Of a stretch of DNA of 64,000 nt, positions 46,237 through 57,107 are shown piece by piece (position 1 is the stretch's first letter; every line of letters begins with the position of its first letter). The notes beneath the pieces are model-generated. The model made no database searches, was not told the DNA's origin, and worked only from the letters and a program-made list of their open reading frames with translations. Where the stretch lies: contig NW_024468910.1 of assembly GCF_011745365.1 (NCBI RefSeq), positions 5,195,172-5,259,171 of the forward strand, read 5' to 3'. The position numbers and the translations under genes are program-made. This stretch comes from Cryphonectria parasitica EP155. Taxonomy: Eukaryota > Ascomycota > Sordariomycetes > Diaporthales > Cryphonectriaceae.

Positions 46237-49025
46237 CTTGGGACGAGCAAACAATCAAACAAGAAGTTGGCTTGACTGTCAAAGTGGTAAGGGTGGGAAT
46301 GGGACGGGTTGCCAAAGATAGACGATGGACGACCTGGTGACTGCTGAAGGGAAAAAAAGATGCTATCCTAGAAGGACAGAGATTGAGACACCGGGGAGGG
46401 GGGGGGGAGAGTTGATGGAGAGAGGTGTAGCAGTACACGAGGCCTCGTCGTGTAAGAACAGGGACAAGAAGAGGGTGTGGAGGGATGATAGAAGACAATA
46501 CAAGGGAAGGAGGGAAAAGAAGGAAAAAGAGGGGACGTCACTGCGTATAAGTACTTGCTCGAGGAAGGAGCTAACAACGTCGAGGTTGCGCCGGCCAAAA
46601 AAGATCAGTCGATCCAGCAGGTACTTTGGTAGTGGGCGTACCAGTGGGCTGCTCTCTCCACGGTTCTCCAGCTTTTTCCCTCTCTCAACGGATCCGATGC
46701 CCATGGGGTTGTGACTGGGACCAAAAGTCTAAGCCATGGCCCATGGCTGGCCATAGCCTCTTGCCCCTGCCCCTCTCCTTGGAGGAAGGCCATCTGGAGC
46801 CGTTCCTACCCGGTTATGAGACGAATCTGGAAAAAGACTCACAGATTTTTGTGGGTTCTTGCACAAGGGGACTAAAAGAGAAGAGAGGATGGAAACGATA
46901 ACAAAAAGACTGGAGACAACAAGTGGAGGATGGTGGATGACGAATAAGAGACCCACGATACACGAGACGAGGCAGGAACGCTGAATGCATTTTCCCCATT
47001 CTACGAAACAAGCAATGCGGGACAAGGAAGTAGAGTCGGTGAGGTGAGAAACGACGGTTCATGCCTGGCCAACAGACCAGGCTTGGTCGATGATGAGTCG
47101 TCCAAGCAACCAAAAGCTTATGCAGTAAGTAGTACCAAAGCAGGAGGACGAGAAAGCAAGAGCCGCCTACTCCCTCCTGCTGTACTGCTCCTTCTTCAGA
47201 TGTCAGATGTCAAAGTGACATTGCCGCCATGGTCAGAAAAGGCTTAGCAGGCAAATGAAAAAAGGTATGAATGGTATCCAGGGTAACATCTCAAGGTGAA
47301 TGGCTTGCCTGAGGAATGTTAAGGCGCTAATCGGGCCGTGCTATAGGCACTGAGGTCCACCATGACGCAATGATGCGACTTTAGGATGCGCGAAAAGATG
47401 AGAAGAAGAAAAAAGCAGGCCTGTGAGAGAGGGCTTGGACAGTGATTCTTTGGTACGCAGTACATGGTACATGTAGATACGAAAGAGAAAAAAAATTCAG
47501 TCCTGAGGCCGGGCTAATTGGCGGAGGGAGGATCTGCCTGGGTGATGGTACTAAAGGCAGCCTGGCAACCTTATGGAGCACGCATCCGGCTGCTCCTGTT
47601 TTCGCCCTGTTGACCTAGCCAGGCGGGAATAAGAGGGTTCAAGACGTGTAAGAGAGAGAAAGAAAAAAAAAAAGGTGAAAGGTCCCTGGCATGAATTCGT
47701 CTTGTGACGTCAGTCCGACGAAGCCGTGAATCATGCGTATACTCGATCTTTACTCAGATGTAAGCACGAGATTATCGTAGTACAGTAGTAATAATAAGAG
47801 GACTAGGGTTAGTAGCAGATATAACGCCATGGCTGAAGAAGGTGCTCTCTTCTCTGTTCATGGGACATGGACATGCCCCCCTGTTATCTTCAGTCGCCTG
47901 GATGGCGCTCCATTGCTTGTGTCTCATTCAGTCGGCCTCCCCGTCATCAGCTCTTGACGACTTCTTGAGATGGCGACAATTACTCTGATGTTGATATCGT
48001 GCTTTGAAAAGGAATGGGATGATGCGGATCAGACCGCACACCATCATCCCATTGAGGCTCAACATCGGCTTCCCTTCCTGGGTAACCAAGCCTTTGAGCC
48101 AAGGACGGCGTGGACGGGTGGGTGCACCCGGCTCGGCAGGATCTGAGCTTTCGCGCTGCGGATGGCTTGGCTATCATCATCTGTTCCTGGCCCCTGGTCC
48201 GCCTTCCTCTTACCACCCGCCCCCCCCCCCTAAAATTCTCCAATTCTGTCCTGTGCCCTGTTCCTGTTCTCCTTCTGTGGTGACGTACTCGAGCATCGCC
48301 AGAAGGCCGCATGCCATCGACGAATATTACTGAGATTATGCAGCGCCCTCCTTTCTTTTTCCCAGCTTATGTTGTTGGAATCCTCCTCATGTCGGGGCTG
48401 TCAAAGTCGCGAGTTGTCCCACTTCTGACTAGCTAAAGCCCACTTATTTACGCGGAGCAAGTGTTCGCGCATTTAAATCATCCCACTGCTCGTCTCACCG
48501 GTGCATTTGGCCCATGGGGATTGATTAATTTGACTGGGTACGGTGGGGGAGCTGTGTTGAAGGAAGATCTTTCCTCTCCAAGGAGTTTGAAAAATGGGAC
48601 GGGCTCCATGTCTCCTCCTTTCTCACCAACAGAGAACTCGTGCAGGCATGGTCTGAACCAACCCAACCTGTTGGGGAAGGGCATGCGAGTACTGTAGTCA
48701 CCTGGGCACCTTGCAGATGGTCTGGCTCTTGTATAACTCTCATTTTGTTACTTCTTCATCGGGAAAGGCAATGTGAAAGGGGAAGGCAAAAAAAAAAAAA
48801 AGAGAAGCAAGATAGTAGTACTATGGCAATGTACATAGCACAGCGATAAAGATGAAGTCCCCGCAGACCGGACCGATTTGCGGGGTCTTTCTTTCTTTCA
48901 TAGTACCCACTATCCATAATGCCCACACTCACCCATAGCATCCGCCGTCTTCAAGCCGGTCGGCTCGGTGGTTTATACCCCGCGCCGAAGAATGAGCTCT
49001 GGGGGGTGACGTGGGCCATACGGTC

Positions 49026-49057
49026 CTTTGCCTCTTTGCCTCTTTGCCTCTTTGCCT
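49026..49057. repeat. Tandem repeat, four copies of CTTTGCCT
   Basis: Four perfect copies of the 8-mer CTTTGCCT, followed by a poly-T run. It lies about 870 bp upstream of the rhamnosidase gene. Confidence 0.85.
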
Positions 49058-49830
49058 CCTTTGACTTTTTTTTTTTTTTTTCAAGCTTTTTCTGCTCTAA
49101 TGATGATTCAGCAAAATCATGGAGAGACAACCTCGGTAAAGATGAGCGTGTTGTCTACTGTGGTGTGGTACTTTGGATTCGCTAACAGGGTTCTCCAGGT
49201 TTTCCCCAGATCATCTGCATGTTGCGTTTGCATTCGACCTGGTTGTTGCATCTCCAACTGCTGTGCCCCAACTCATGTTTTGTACATTGCTACTTGTCAT
49301 ATCCAATATGAATTGTTCTTCTAGATTTACAAACGATATCAGTGCTGGTCTTGCTCCACATGCATATCGTTATATCTTTGAAAAGATGGGGCCTCGAATT
49401 CACCGAGCCACCGTGAATAGAATCATGTGCAAGACAAGGACAATACTGCAAGAGCACTTCTTGTTCTCCCCGAAGTCCTGGTGACCACAACACCATGGGG
49501 AGCTCAGTATGGGGTGACTGGCTAGCTCCTCTCAGTTATATCGCCGGCAAACCCACTATTAAACACCCGATCTTTACACATCTGCCGCTGCAAGAGCCGA
49601 CTCCCTTGCCCCTAGTCCCAGCTCGGGTTGAAGACATCGCGGACAACGCAGCTCTCCTCTCTCATAAATGTGTGGAGAGCAAGCTTGGCAGTGGCCTGTT
49701 CCCCACGCTGGGGAACTGAAGAGTGGTTCATAGATCACTACATAGTAGTCTAGAGTTATATATCTAGTATAAAGACGACATGGGGGCGCCATCAGAGCTC
49801 CAACACCGATGCGCTGGTTTATAGTGGGCT

Positions 49831-49861
49831 GAGAGAGAGATAGAGAGAGAGAGAGAGAGAA
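49831..49861. repeat. GA microsatellite in the rhamnosidase leader
   Basis: About fifteen GA units ending 38 bp before the start codon at 49900, so most likely within the transcript leader. Confidence 0.85.
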
Positions 49862-49899
49862 GGAGATTGGATCCTTGGGTCCCCGCCATCACTGCAGCC

Positions 49900-52205
49900 A
49901 TGTTTGAACGTGTCCTCCTAGTTCCTCTCCTCCTGGCAGGTCTGGTCACGGCAGCGTCTCCTCCTTACGCCGAATACATACTCGCCCCAGAATCACGAAA
50001 GATTCTCCCAGCCGCGATACATCGAGTCAACGGCACCGTGTCGAATGCACAATCCCTAGTCGCCAGCACGAACGGGAGTGCAGTTCTCAGGGGCAACTCT
50101 TCCATCACCTTCGACTACAAGAGGAACATAGGAGGCGTGGTCAGCGTCACGGTCGGGTCGGTGTCCTCGAGTGATGCTGTCATTGGTCTGACCTTTACCG
50201 AGTCCAGCCTATGGATCAACGGGCTGGCTTCGGACGCCACCGCAGATGCTGGGCTGGACACACCCCTCTGGCTTGATGTGGGCGCTGGACCGGGAACATA
50301 CACTGTCGCTCGAGAGTTCGATCGGGGTGCCTTTCGATACCTGAGCGTCGTCAGTCACTCCAGCGCAGCGATCGAGGTGGAGAGCGTTGCTGTTCATTTC
50401 ACTGCCGCCCCGACGCAGGATTTGCGTTCCTATGCCGGCTACTTTCACAGTAATGACGAACTGTTGAATCGTATCTGGTACGCAGGTGAGTCTCTCTGGG
50501 CTTGAATCACGCTCTGTCCCATTGTTTGCAACTTTATCCTTGTTTATTTTATTCTGAATAGCTGATCAACTGATTTCTTCTCTTCCCCTCCTTCTTCTTC
50601 AAAGGAGCATATACAACGCAATTATGTTCTATCGATCCTCATCAAGGTAATTCGTTAATATGGCTCCATATCATCAACAGCACCGAGGTCATCGAGCTAC
50701 CCGAGACCATCACCTGGTATAACAACTATACCATTACAAATAGGAGCACCGCCTTGGTAGATGGAGCCAAAAGAGACCGGCTCGTCTGTAAGATCATCGC
50801 CTCCCCTGGCTACTAAGTCGTTAATGCACACAGAGCCTGGATGGCTAACGACTCATGGAACTAATGACAGGGCCTGGCGATATCGTGGTGACTGGCCCAA
50901 GCATATTCGTCAGCACCAACGACATGAGCTCTCTCCGAAACAGCCTCGACTCCCTCTTGCTACTGCAGAACGCCTCAGGGGCCATGCCGTACGCCGGGGT
51001 TCCGTTTTGGGAGGAAGTAGGCGGTACCTACAGCTTCACTTACCACCTGCACGGCCTGCTCGATATCGCTCTGCTATATGAATACACCAACGACCTGGCT
51101 TATCTTCAAAGTGTCTGGAAGAACTTTACGCTGGGGTTGGAGTTTTCTATTGGCCATATTGATGATACCGGCCTTATGAATGTGACCACAAGTGGCGACT
51201 GGCTAAGAATTGGTATGGGTGGCCATGTAAGTACAATATTATTCATTGACATGTCTTTCCCCTCTCCCTCTTTACAGCTTTTAGACCATTATAATGCGAT
51301 ACTGACTAATTCGAGTACAGAACATCGAAGCCAACGCCATTCTCTACTACACCCTCAACAAAGGCATCCAACTAGCCAACATACTCAACGCCACATCCTA
51401 CGCAACAAGCTGGACCACCATCGCCGCCAAGATCAAAACCGCCGCCAACACCCTCCTCTGGGACAACACCACCTCCCTCTACCACGACAACGAGACCACC
51501 ACCCTCTCCCCCCAGGACGGCAACGCCTGGGCCGTCCACGCCAACCTCACCCAGTCCGCCGCCCAGAGCAAAGCCGTCGCAGCCGCCCTCCGCGCCCGCT
51601 GGGGCACATACGGCGCCCCGGCCCCCGAGGCAGGTGGCACACCGGCCACCGTGTCGCCCTTCATCGGCTACTTTGAGCTGCTGGCCCACCACGCGGCGGG
51701 CAACGCGTCCGCCGCGCTGGAGCTGACGCGCCTGCAGTGGGGGTTCATGCTCGACGACCCGCGCATGACCAACAGCACCTTCATCGAGGGGTATGCGTCC
51801 GACGGCAGCCTGCACTACGCGGCCTACACCAACGACGCGCGCGTGTCGCATGCGCATGGCTGGTCGACGGGTCCTACGTCTGTCTTGACCATGTACACGG
51901 CGGGCTTGCGGCTGGCGGCGGCGGGCGGGACCGAGTGGGTTGTTGCGCCGAGGCTGGGCGGGCTGGTGAGCGTGGAGGCTGGGTATGTGGCGCCGGTCGG
52001 GCGGTTAGAGGTGCAGGTCGAGGCGGACGCTGGGACCGAGGTGGTTACGGCCTTGTGGTTGTCGACGCCCGAGGGGACGGTGGGCTCTGTGTCCTTGCCT
52101 GGGGTGACGGGGCGCCTGGAGGATGTCGAGGGTAACACTGTTGCTCTTGTGGATGGAGAGGCATCGGGGGTGCCGGGAGGGAATTGGACATTGGTTCCGG
52201 CTTAG
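49900..52205 (+). CDS. Secreted alpha-L-rhamnosidase (GH78, six-hairpin fold)
   Basis: Extracellular enzyme removing terminal alpha-L-rhamnose from pectic side chains or plant glycosides. Four exons, 49900-50485, 50605-50787, 50871-51226 and 51321-52205, give 669 residues. All three introns (GTGAGT, GTAAGA and GTAAGT donors) keep frame. Residues 1-19 are a signal peptide. Residues about 20-190 form the N-terminal beta-sandwich. The (alpha/alpha)6 catalytic domain begins near YHSNDELLNRIWYAGAY-type sequence and carries DGAKRDRLVWPGD (248-260), GDWLR.GMGGHN (ending at 376), the Glu of STFIEGY (530) and SHAHGWSTGPT (551-561). A C-terminal beta-domain with GGLVSVEAG and PEGTVGSVSLPG follows. Many N-glycosylation sequons fit secretion. 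The apparent GTAAT after IDPHQ is not an intron, because reading through gives the expected GNSLIW. Exon 4 is GC-rich compared with exons 1-3. Confidence 0.92.
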
Positions 52206-52893
52206 ATTGGTTTTGTTGTCATATTAGGAAGTCCATAGCAGATCTTTGGATTATGATGTTGGCGGTTCTTGATTTAATTATGACCTTATAAATCACAGCG
52301 TTGGTCTTTGGAAGGTCTATCGGAATACTCGGCTGAGGTTGCATATGTTCACCGACTTGTCCGCAGCATGCACGTCTCGTCATCATTTAGGAAGCTCATC
52401 ATCAGGCTGAAGCCTGTTTTCGAGTCACGCAAGGAGTAGGAGAATATTAATCGATGTGCTGCCTCTCCTCTCTGACCGCGCCACAATGAAATCACCTTCT
52501 CACCGCAGGTTCAGATCCCATGGCAAATTACAGTCATCAACTACACGCTGTCGTAATCTCGCAAACTATTTCTCGTTTATTCTACACCGTCTATGGGGTT
52601 TACAAGGTGGCTGAGGATCGTATGGAGGCCGGACGAGTGCATATGCAGTAATACAAGACACGACCCAATATTTGATGACAAGGTGATTCTTCTACCAATG
52701 CTGACTCATGGTCACACAGATGTCCGGTTTATGGTGTGGCGTGTCTTGCTTACTTAAAAGATGGAGAGAATACTATCGTTGGAATACTTTGAGGTGATGG
52801 TATCGCAGGTACAATAAATCATTCAGCCGCTTCATCACCATAGACATCTGCTCAGCCTAAATTTCGTTTTCCTAGGCAAGACAAGACGCAACC
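52206..52893. other. Intergenic: rhamnosidase 3' side and GST promoter
   Basis: 688 bp between two plus-strand genes with no ORF of interest. It serves as terminator region of one and promoter of the other. Confidence 0.5.
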
Positions 52894-53694
52894 ATGGGTT
52901 CTAACAGTAACAACAACAAGCTCATTCTTTATACCAACCACACATGTACATGTACGCAATACTCCTTTACATAAATCAACTCATATTTGTACATAGGAGA
53001 TGGATCGTAGCGCTAATTACTACATTTAGGGGCAAATCGAGCCAATGTGGCCCTCACAGAGCTGGGCGTTCCCTTTGAGGAGCGCATAATCAACGTGGAT
53101 GGCCCTCGCCCAGCCGAGTTCCTCAAGCTAAATCCCCGCGGCCTCGTGCCCGTCCTCATTTTCAACGACCAGGTCATCATCGAGTCCACCATCGTCTGCC
53201 AGTTTCTAGCCGACATCTACCCGTCCCATCTCTGTCCGCCTCCGACCTCCACAGAGGGCGCACTGCGCCGTGCCGCCATGTCCTTCTTCATCGACGCCTA
53301 CTGGACCAAGTTCCATACCGTGCTCTTCAGGCTCTTCGAGGCGCCGACAGAGCAGGATGAGGAAAAGGTCATCGACGACGCCGTTCGGGGTCTGGTCAGC
53401 GAGGTCGAGCCGCTGCTGGCGGACGCCGCGCCTTTCTGGGGCGGGAGTGACAAGTTGACGCTGGCCGAGGTGATTACGGGCCCCTTTGTCATCCGTGCCG
53501 TGATCTTGTCTAAGCATGGGGTCTATCCTGCGAGTCTGAACAGACGGGCCCAAGAGGAGGCGCCGCGGTTCTTCAAGTGGGCAAGTGCAGTGTCTCGGCA
53601 TCCGAGCATTACCTCGATTTTCGATGAGGAAGTTATTATTGCACGGTCTGTGGCCAAAAGGGCGCGCATGCGGAAGGCTGCTGGATTGGCTTGA
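52894..53694 (+). CDS. Glutathione S-transferase, omega-like (Cys-type)
   Basis: Cytosolic GSH-dependent thiol transferase or conjugating enzyme. Two exons, 52894-52951 and 53030-53694, with a 78-nt GTACGC..TAG intron containing a CTAAT branch site, give 240 residues. The thioredoxin-fold half is residues about 9-85: beta-1 KLILYTN, the active-site segment CTWANRANVAL with candidate catalytic Cys18, LVPVL with the cis-Pro at 60, and the GSH-binding ES at 71-72. The all-helical C-terminal half follows. In omega-type enzymes the segment is normally C-P-W/F-A; here Thr19 replaces Pro. The start ATG and the Cys codon sit in exon 1. It lies 688 bp after the rhamnosidase on the same strand and ends 328 bp from the convergent ATP-grasp gene. 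It may serve the small-molecule block to its right. Confidence 0.88.
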
Positions 53695-54022
53695 TAAATG
53701 ATAAAGTAGTGATGAATGTTTAGATATTCAGTCTCAGATATACGTGGCGAACATAATTAGTACTTTGGTTAGTCAGAAGACGACAAGTCGAGACAGAAGG
53801 GGAAATGAATGACCCTTTGGAAAAAGAAGGAAAAGGTAGAGAAGAGAACAAATTCAATAAGCACCTCAATTATCCTCACGGTACTATGACGATGGTAGGA
53901 AGCCCACCGTTAAAATCATATGAGCATTCCGAATTGACTGAAATTCATCATTTGCTATTGATGAGTGGATTTTAGGTAAATTGGAGGGATTGCGGGTTAT
54001 GATTTCTATGCAGAAAACTCGA
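53695..54022. other. Convergent 3' region between GST and ATP-grasp genes
   Basis: 328 bp between two stop codons facing each other. It must hold both poly-A regions. No other feature is seen. Confidence 0.6.
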
Positions 54023-55450
54023 TCATGCTTGCGCAAGTCTGGCTCTAATCCAACCTTGGATTTCTTCAAGATTCACAGCATCCTTGCCTCCCCAGACAAC
54101 ATCTGCCATGTTGTCGTCACTTCCAATCTCTGCCGTCGCAGTGACAATCACCTGGCCAGTCTCTATCAGCGGCTGCAGTCGGTTGTAAATATCATCAACT
54201 GAGCCACCATACTCGACTGCAGCGAACTGAGCCAGAGGCAAGCCCCTTTCCTTCCAAAAGTGACCAGACATGAGGCAGATCGGCATGGAGCCCGTGAAGC
54301 GTGCGTTGAGGTCCACCACCCACTGCTTTCCCTCCCTATCTGCCACGATGTCCACGCCAGCCCAGCCCATAAAAGACTCCGGCAATCTCTGTGTGGTGTC
54401 CCGTACAGTGTCCCATACTAATCTCTTCAGTTCTTCCTGTCTGCTGTAGTCAATGTGGCCACCAACCCACTTTCCATTCGTGGTGAGTGTCTGAACTGTG
54501 ACGCCCATGATCAACGGGTTGTTTCGATCATGACGAGTTCCTGGAGCGCCCACGACGAAGTGAACACTCAGATCCCGCACGAGATCGATATATTGCGACA
54601 CCAATATCTCAGTCGTGCCCCGAGCTTTATAGACGACCATGGACGCCACCATTTCTTCTCTCTGCGCCTCGGTCTTGACGATGAATGTGCCAAAGCCACA
54701 GCCAGCCCGGCAGAGCTTGACCACAAACGGGAGAGGCCGCGTTCTCAGGGAGCAAGATGGCTGGTCGAGGTGCACCGATCGCAAGTCCATGCTCTCCGAC
54801 CTTGGCGTGCGGATGCCAGACGTGACGAGGAACTTTTTCGAGTTGACATCAAACATCTCTCGTGGGTCGAGCAGACAGTCGTGGTCGTCCATCCAGCCCT
54901 GCGGCCGCCAGAAGAGCAGCTTCCTACCCTCGCTGGCCTCCTTGAGCTTACCGAAGGGATTGCTCCCATCATCGAGATTTATAATTCTCGGATGGTGCCG
55001 CTGGTCAGGTGGCAGCTGCGACAGAGCCTTATGCATCCCGGCTTCGGTGATGTTGGGGGCGAAAAAGACCACGTCCATGTTCCCTAGCCCGAAAGCCCTG
55101 CGCAGAGGTTTCAGACCTAGGATGATTCTCCTGAGCCTCGATCTCTCGTTCTCGTCGTTAGAGTACGGGACCGGCTCCTCGTCTTCCGGGTAGACAAGCT
55201 CGCGCGGAAAGGCCGGGTGCAGGTCCATGTGGCCAAAGACGCAGTACATGGTGACGATGAAGGGGCCTTGTATGCCATTTTCGCGGTAGAGGTCAGCCAG
55301 TGTGGTGTCGAGACGGATGGTGCTGCTGATGAGTCTGTCTTTGGATGGTGGTGGCGAATGGTTCTGTCGCGTCGTTCCTGTGAGCTGGACAACGACGGCC
55401 TCACTGTCCAGCCCACGGTGTCTTGTTGGTTTGGGACTTCTGACGGTCAT
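54023..55450 (-). CDS. ATP-grasp ligase-like protein (solid-state-culture-type)
   Basis: ATP-grasp enzyme expected to couple a carboxylate to an amine or other nucleophile through an acyl phosphate. Substrates are unknown. Single exon, 475 residues. Residues 1-235 are the N-terminal part special to fungal proteins annotated as solid-state culture specific. The ATP-grasp core starts with the nucleotide-binding Lys in PFVVKLCRAGCGFGT (241-255, Lys245, Gly-rich loop 250-255). It continues with the second hydrophobic strand EILVSQYIDLVRDLSVHFVVG (281-301) and VDIVADREGKQW. It ends in the metal-binding segment VVDLNARFTGSMP (378-390) with Asp380 and Asn382. Upstream of its start are three copies of CTGTAGGGC-like units. 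Homologues occur in fungal secondary-metabolite loci, so it is the most informative member of this block. The family name is from memory; the ATP-grasp fold is read from sequence. Confidence 0.87.
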   Translation of the reverse strand: MTVRSPKPTRHRGLDSEAVVVQLTGTTRQNHSPPPSKDRLISSTIRLDTTLADLYRENGIQGPFIVTMYCVFGHMDLHPAFPRELVYPEDEEPVPYSNDENERSRLRRIILGLKPLRRAFGLGNMDVVFFAPNITEAGMHKALSQLPPDQRHHPRIINLDDGSNPFGKLKEASEGRKLLFWRPQGWMDDHDCLLDPREMFDVNSKKFLVTSGIRTPRSESMDLRSVHLDQPSCSLRTRPLPFVVKLCRAGCGFGTFIVKTEAQREEMVASMVVYKARGTTEILVSQYIDLVRDLSVHFVVGAPGTRHDRNNPLIMGVTVQTLTTNGKWVGGHIDYSRQEELKRLVWDTVRDTTQRLPESFMGWAGVDIVADREGKQWVVDLNARFTGSMPICLMSGHFWKERGLPLAQFAAVEYGGSVDDIYNRLQPLIETGQVIVTATAEIGSDDNMADVVWGGKDAVNLEEIQGWIRARLAQA

Positions 55451-56405
55451 TGTAATCGTGGAAGCCAGTCTTAGAGGTCACGAGACATACTCCCATACGC
55501 ATCAAAATTGAGCATATTACGTTCTTAATGTATGCAGGATCCTGTAGGGCTGTAGGGCTATAAGGCTGTAGGGCTGGGTGCCATTTTTCGATCCTCATTT
55601 TTATTACGTGTCGCCGAGGCTTCCTGCGGCTCATACGGACAACATCATATGTCTCAGTAATCTAACAGACTAATCACTGGTCACGTCAGCATTCAAGCAC
55701 GCGATCGAAAAGTATTGGTGATCCGAGATGACTGAGAGAGAAAGAGGGAGAGATGGACACGGTGCTCACCGCCGGAGCGCTGCGTATCTGTCAGCAAGAA
55801 GGCCTTACGATCTAGCCCCAGCCCCTCTTGGCCTTAACGTCAGTATTTCTTTTCCTCGGGGAACATATCGCCCCCATTTCAATTCATTGGGCTGAGAATC
55901 TCCGGCTCGCAGACTATTGCCTCTGCTGCTTGCTCTATAGTCTAGTAATTGAGTCATTGGGATGCTCACCGCCCCGCAGCCCACCTTCGTGAAAGGATGT
56001 GTCTCAAGAAGTAATACCAGTGAATTTGATAAGCCGAAGGAGGCTCTGAGGTTCAAGAGTTGAGTTAATTGCACCTTGATGATTGCTAAGCTCCAAAGGA
56101 CAGAGAAAGACAGCGGGGAGAAAAAAGAAGAAAAGGGGTCTTGGCTCATTAATGCTATAACAAATGCCAGATAGGAAATGTATGCCATGACATTCATAAA
56201 AAAAAAAAAAGAGAATACGACGCTGGAGGCACTGGAGATTGGCATGAACTCAATGCGCATGTTGATGGTGAAAACTTAGTACCGTTTGTCAAGTGGTATG
56301 GTTCCTTGATTCTGGGTATAAATTGTGACTTATCGTTACTTCATACGCTATGCTGCGAGGTTGTACGAGAAGTTGTAGAATAGCGCTATCAGATTCCCCT
56401 CTCCC
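55451..56405. other. Intergenic: ATP-grasp promoter and 3' side of the 56406 gene
   Basis: 955 bp without a supported gene. The part next to 55451 is the ATP-grasp promoter and holds the CTGTAGGGC repeats. A 151-codon ORF (55805-56260, minus) has no recognisable features. Confidence 0.5.
55542..55577. repeat. Tandem CTGTAGGGC-like units in the ATP-grasp promoter
   Basis: Three exact CTGTAGGGC/GCTGTAGGGCT units plus one degenerate unit (TATAAGGC) within 36 bp, ending about 92 bp upstream of the ATP-grasp start. One more exact CTGTAGGGC lies at 57371-57379 upstream of the next minus-strand gene. Confidence 0.7.
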
Positions 56406-57107
56406 TTAGAACCTGTCCAAATCGCCAGTTCCCTTTTCCGTCTCTTGACGCGATAGTGTCGGTGCAAACTCGTCCTGTCCATTGATCTCATCCTTGGGCT
56501 CTTCCATCTCAAATGCTTCCTTATCAGACCCATACACATCTGCGTCTCTGATATCCAGATCCGGTAGATGTGACTCTCTCTGTCTGGATCCTCCTGTGCC
56601 CTTGACGAACGCAGATGCCATGGGATTGGAAACTTCGAAGGCTGGTGTGGGCCCTGCGGATACCAGCGCCGTGTTGTCAATTACAGATTTTCCTCTGTTG
56701 AAAGCAGGCCTGTCTTCGGAGAAATCGGGACCAGGTTGGCCGGGTTGCGCTTCGTCGTAGTTCTGTGCATGGCGGATTGGAGGCAGGGTAGATGGCGCTA
56801 TCCGGCGCCCATCTCGGTGTCTTGCGTCTCTGTCGTGTTGCACATGCACCTCGTCCGGCTTCCTTGGGTTTGGTAGCTCGGTGCTGCGTTCTGTGTGTGA
56901 TTGGTCTTGTATAAGGTCGAAAGTTGGTCGATCTGTTCCTACCACAGTGCCCCGTCGAGGTGCGTCACCAGTGCCTCTCAGACCATCTTCTGGGCCGTTG
57001 GATGTTTCTTGAGACATATCTTTGTCGTGATGTTTGTGAGACGAATTCGGGGGAGTGGCTTGGGGCTGATTTGGGTGTACAAAAACCGTGTCGGTATGAA
57101 TTGGCAT
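56406..57107 (-). CDS. Hypothetical protein, mostly disordered
   Basis: Single exon, 233 residues from MPIHTDTVFVHPNQP. The frame is open above but without a better ATG, and an internal Met at MSQETSNGPEDG is an alternative. I do not recognise it. The sequence is hydrophilic, rich in Asp/Glu/Pro/Arg/His, without membrane segment or signal peptide. Patches that look less random are QPGPDFSEDRPAFNRGKS, DNTALVSAGPTPAFEVSNPM and the acidic EAFEMEEPKDEINGQDEF near the C-terminus. Even residue use and lack of low-complexity repeats make it more credible than the chance ORFs elsewhere. It sits between the ATP-grasp and acyl-CoA dehydrogenase genes on the same strand and shares an upstream CTGTAGGGC with the former. 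Confidence 0.5.
   Translation of the reverse strand: MPIHTDTVFVHPNQPQATPPNSSHKHHDKDMSQETSNGPEDGLRGTGDAPRRGTVVGTDRPTFDLIQDQSHTERSTELPNPRKPDEVHVQHDRDARHRDGRRIAPSTLPPIRHAQNYDEAQPGQPGPDFSEDRPAFNRGKSVIDNTALVSAGPTPAFEVSNPMASAFVKGTGGSRQRESHLPDLDIRDADVYGSDKEAFEMEEPKDEINGQDEFAPTLSRQETEKGTGDLDRF

Larger units (their letters stand above)
46237..49899. other. Intergenic, no supported gene
   Basis: This runs from the MFS promoter to the rhamnosidase promoter, which face away from each other. It holds a C11 run (48220-48230), a short GC-rich inverted repeat (48859-48885), a four-copy 8-bp tandem repeat (49026-49057), several TAC/GTA palindromes (47453-47476, 47777-47795, 48813-48840, 49738-49750) and a GA run directly before the rhamnosidase. 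No gene is supported. Confidence 0.5.

Noticed and set aside
50636..50650. Apparent GTAATT splice donor within rhamnosidase exon 2
   Set aside because: Reading through gives the conserved GNSLIWLHIINSTE sequence expected in this family, so no intron is needed.
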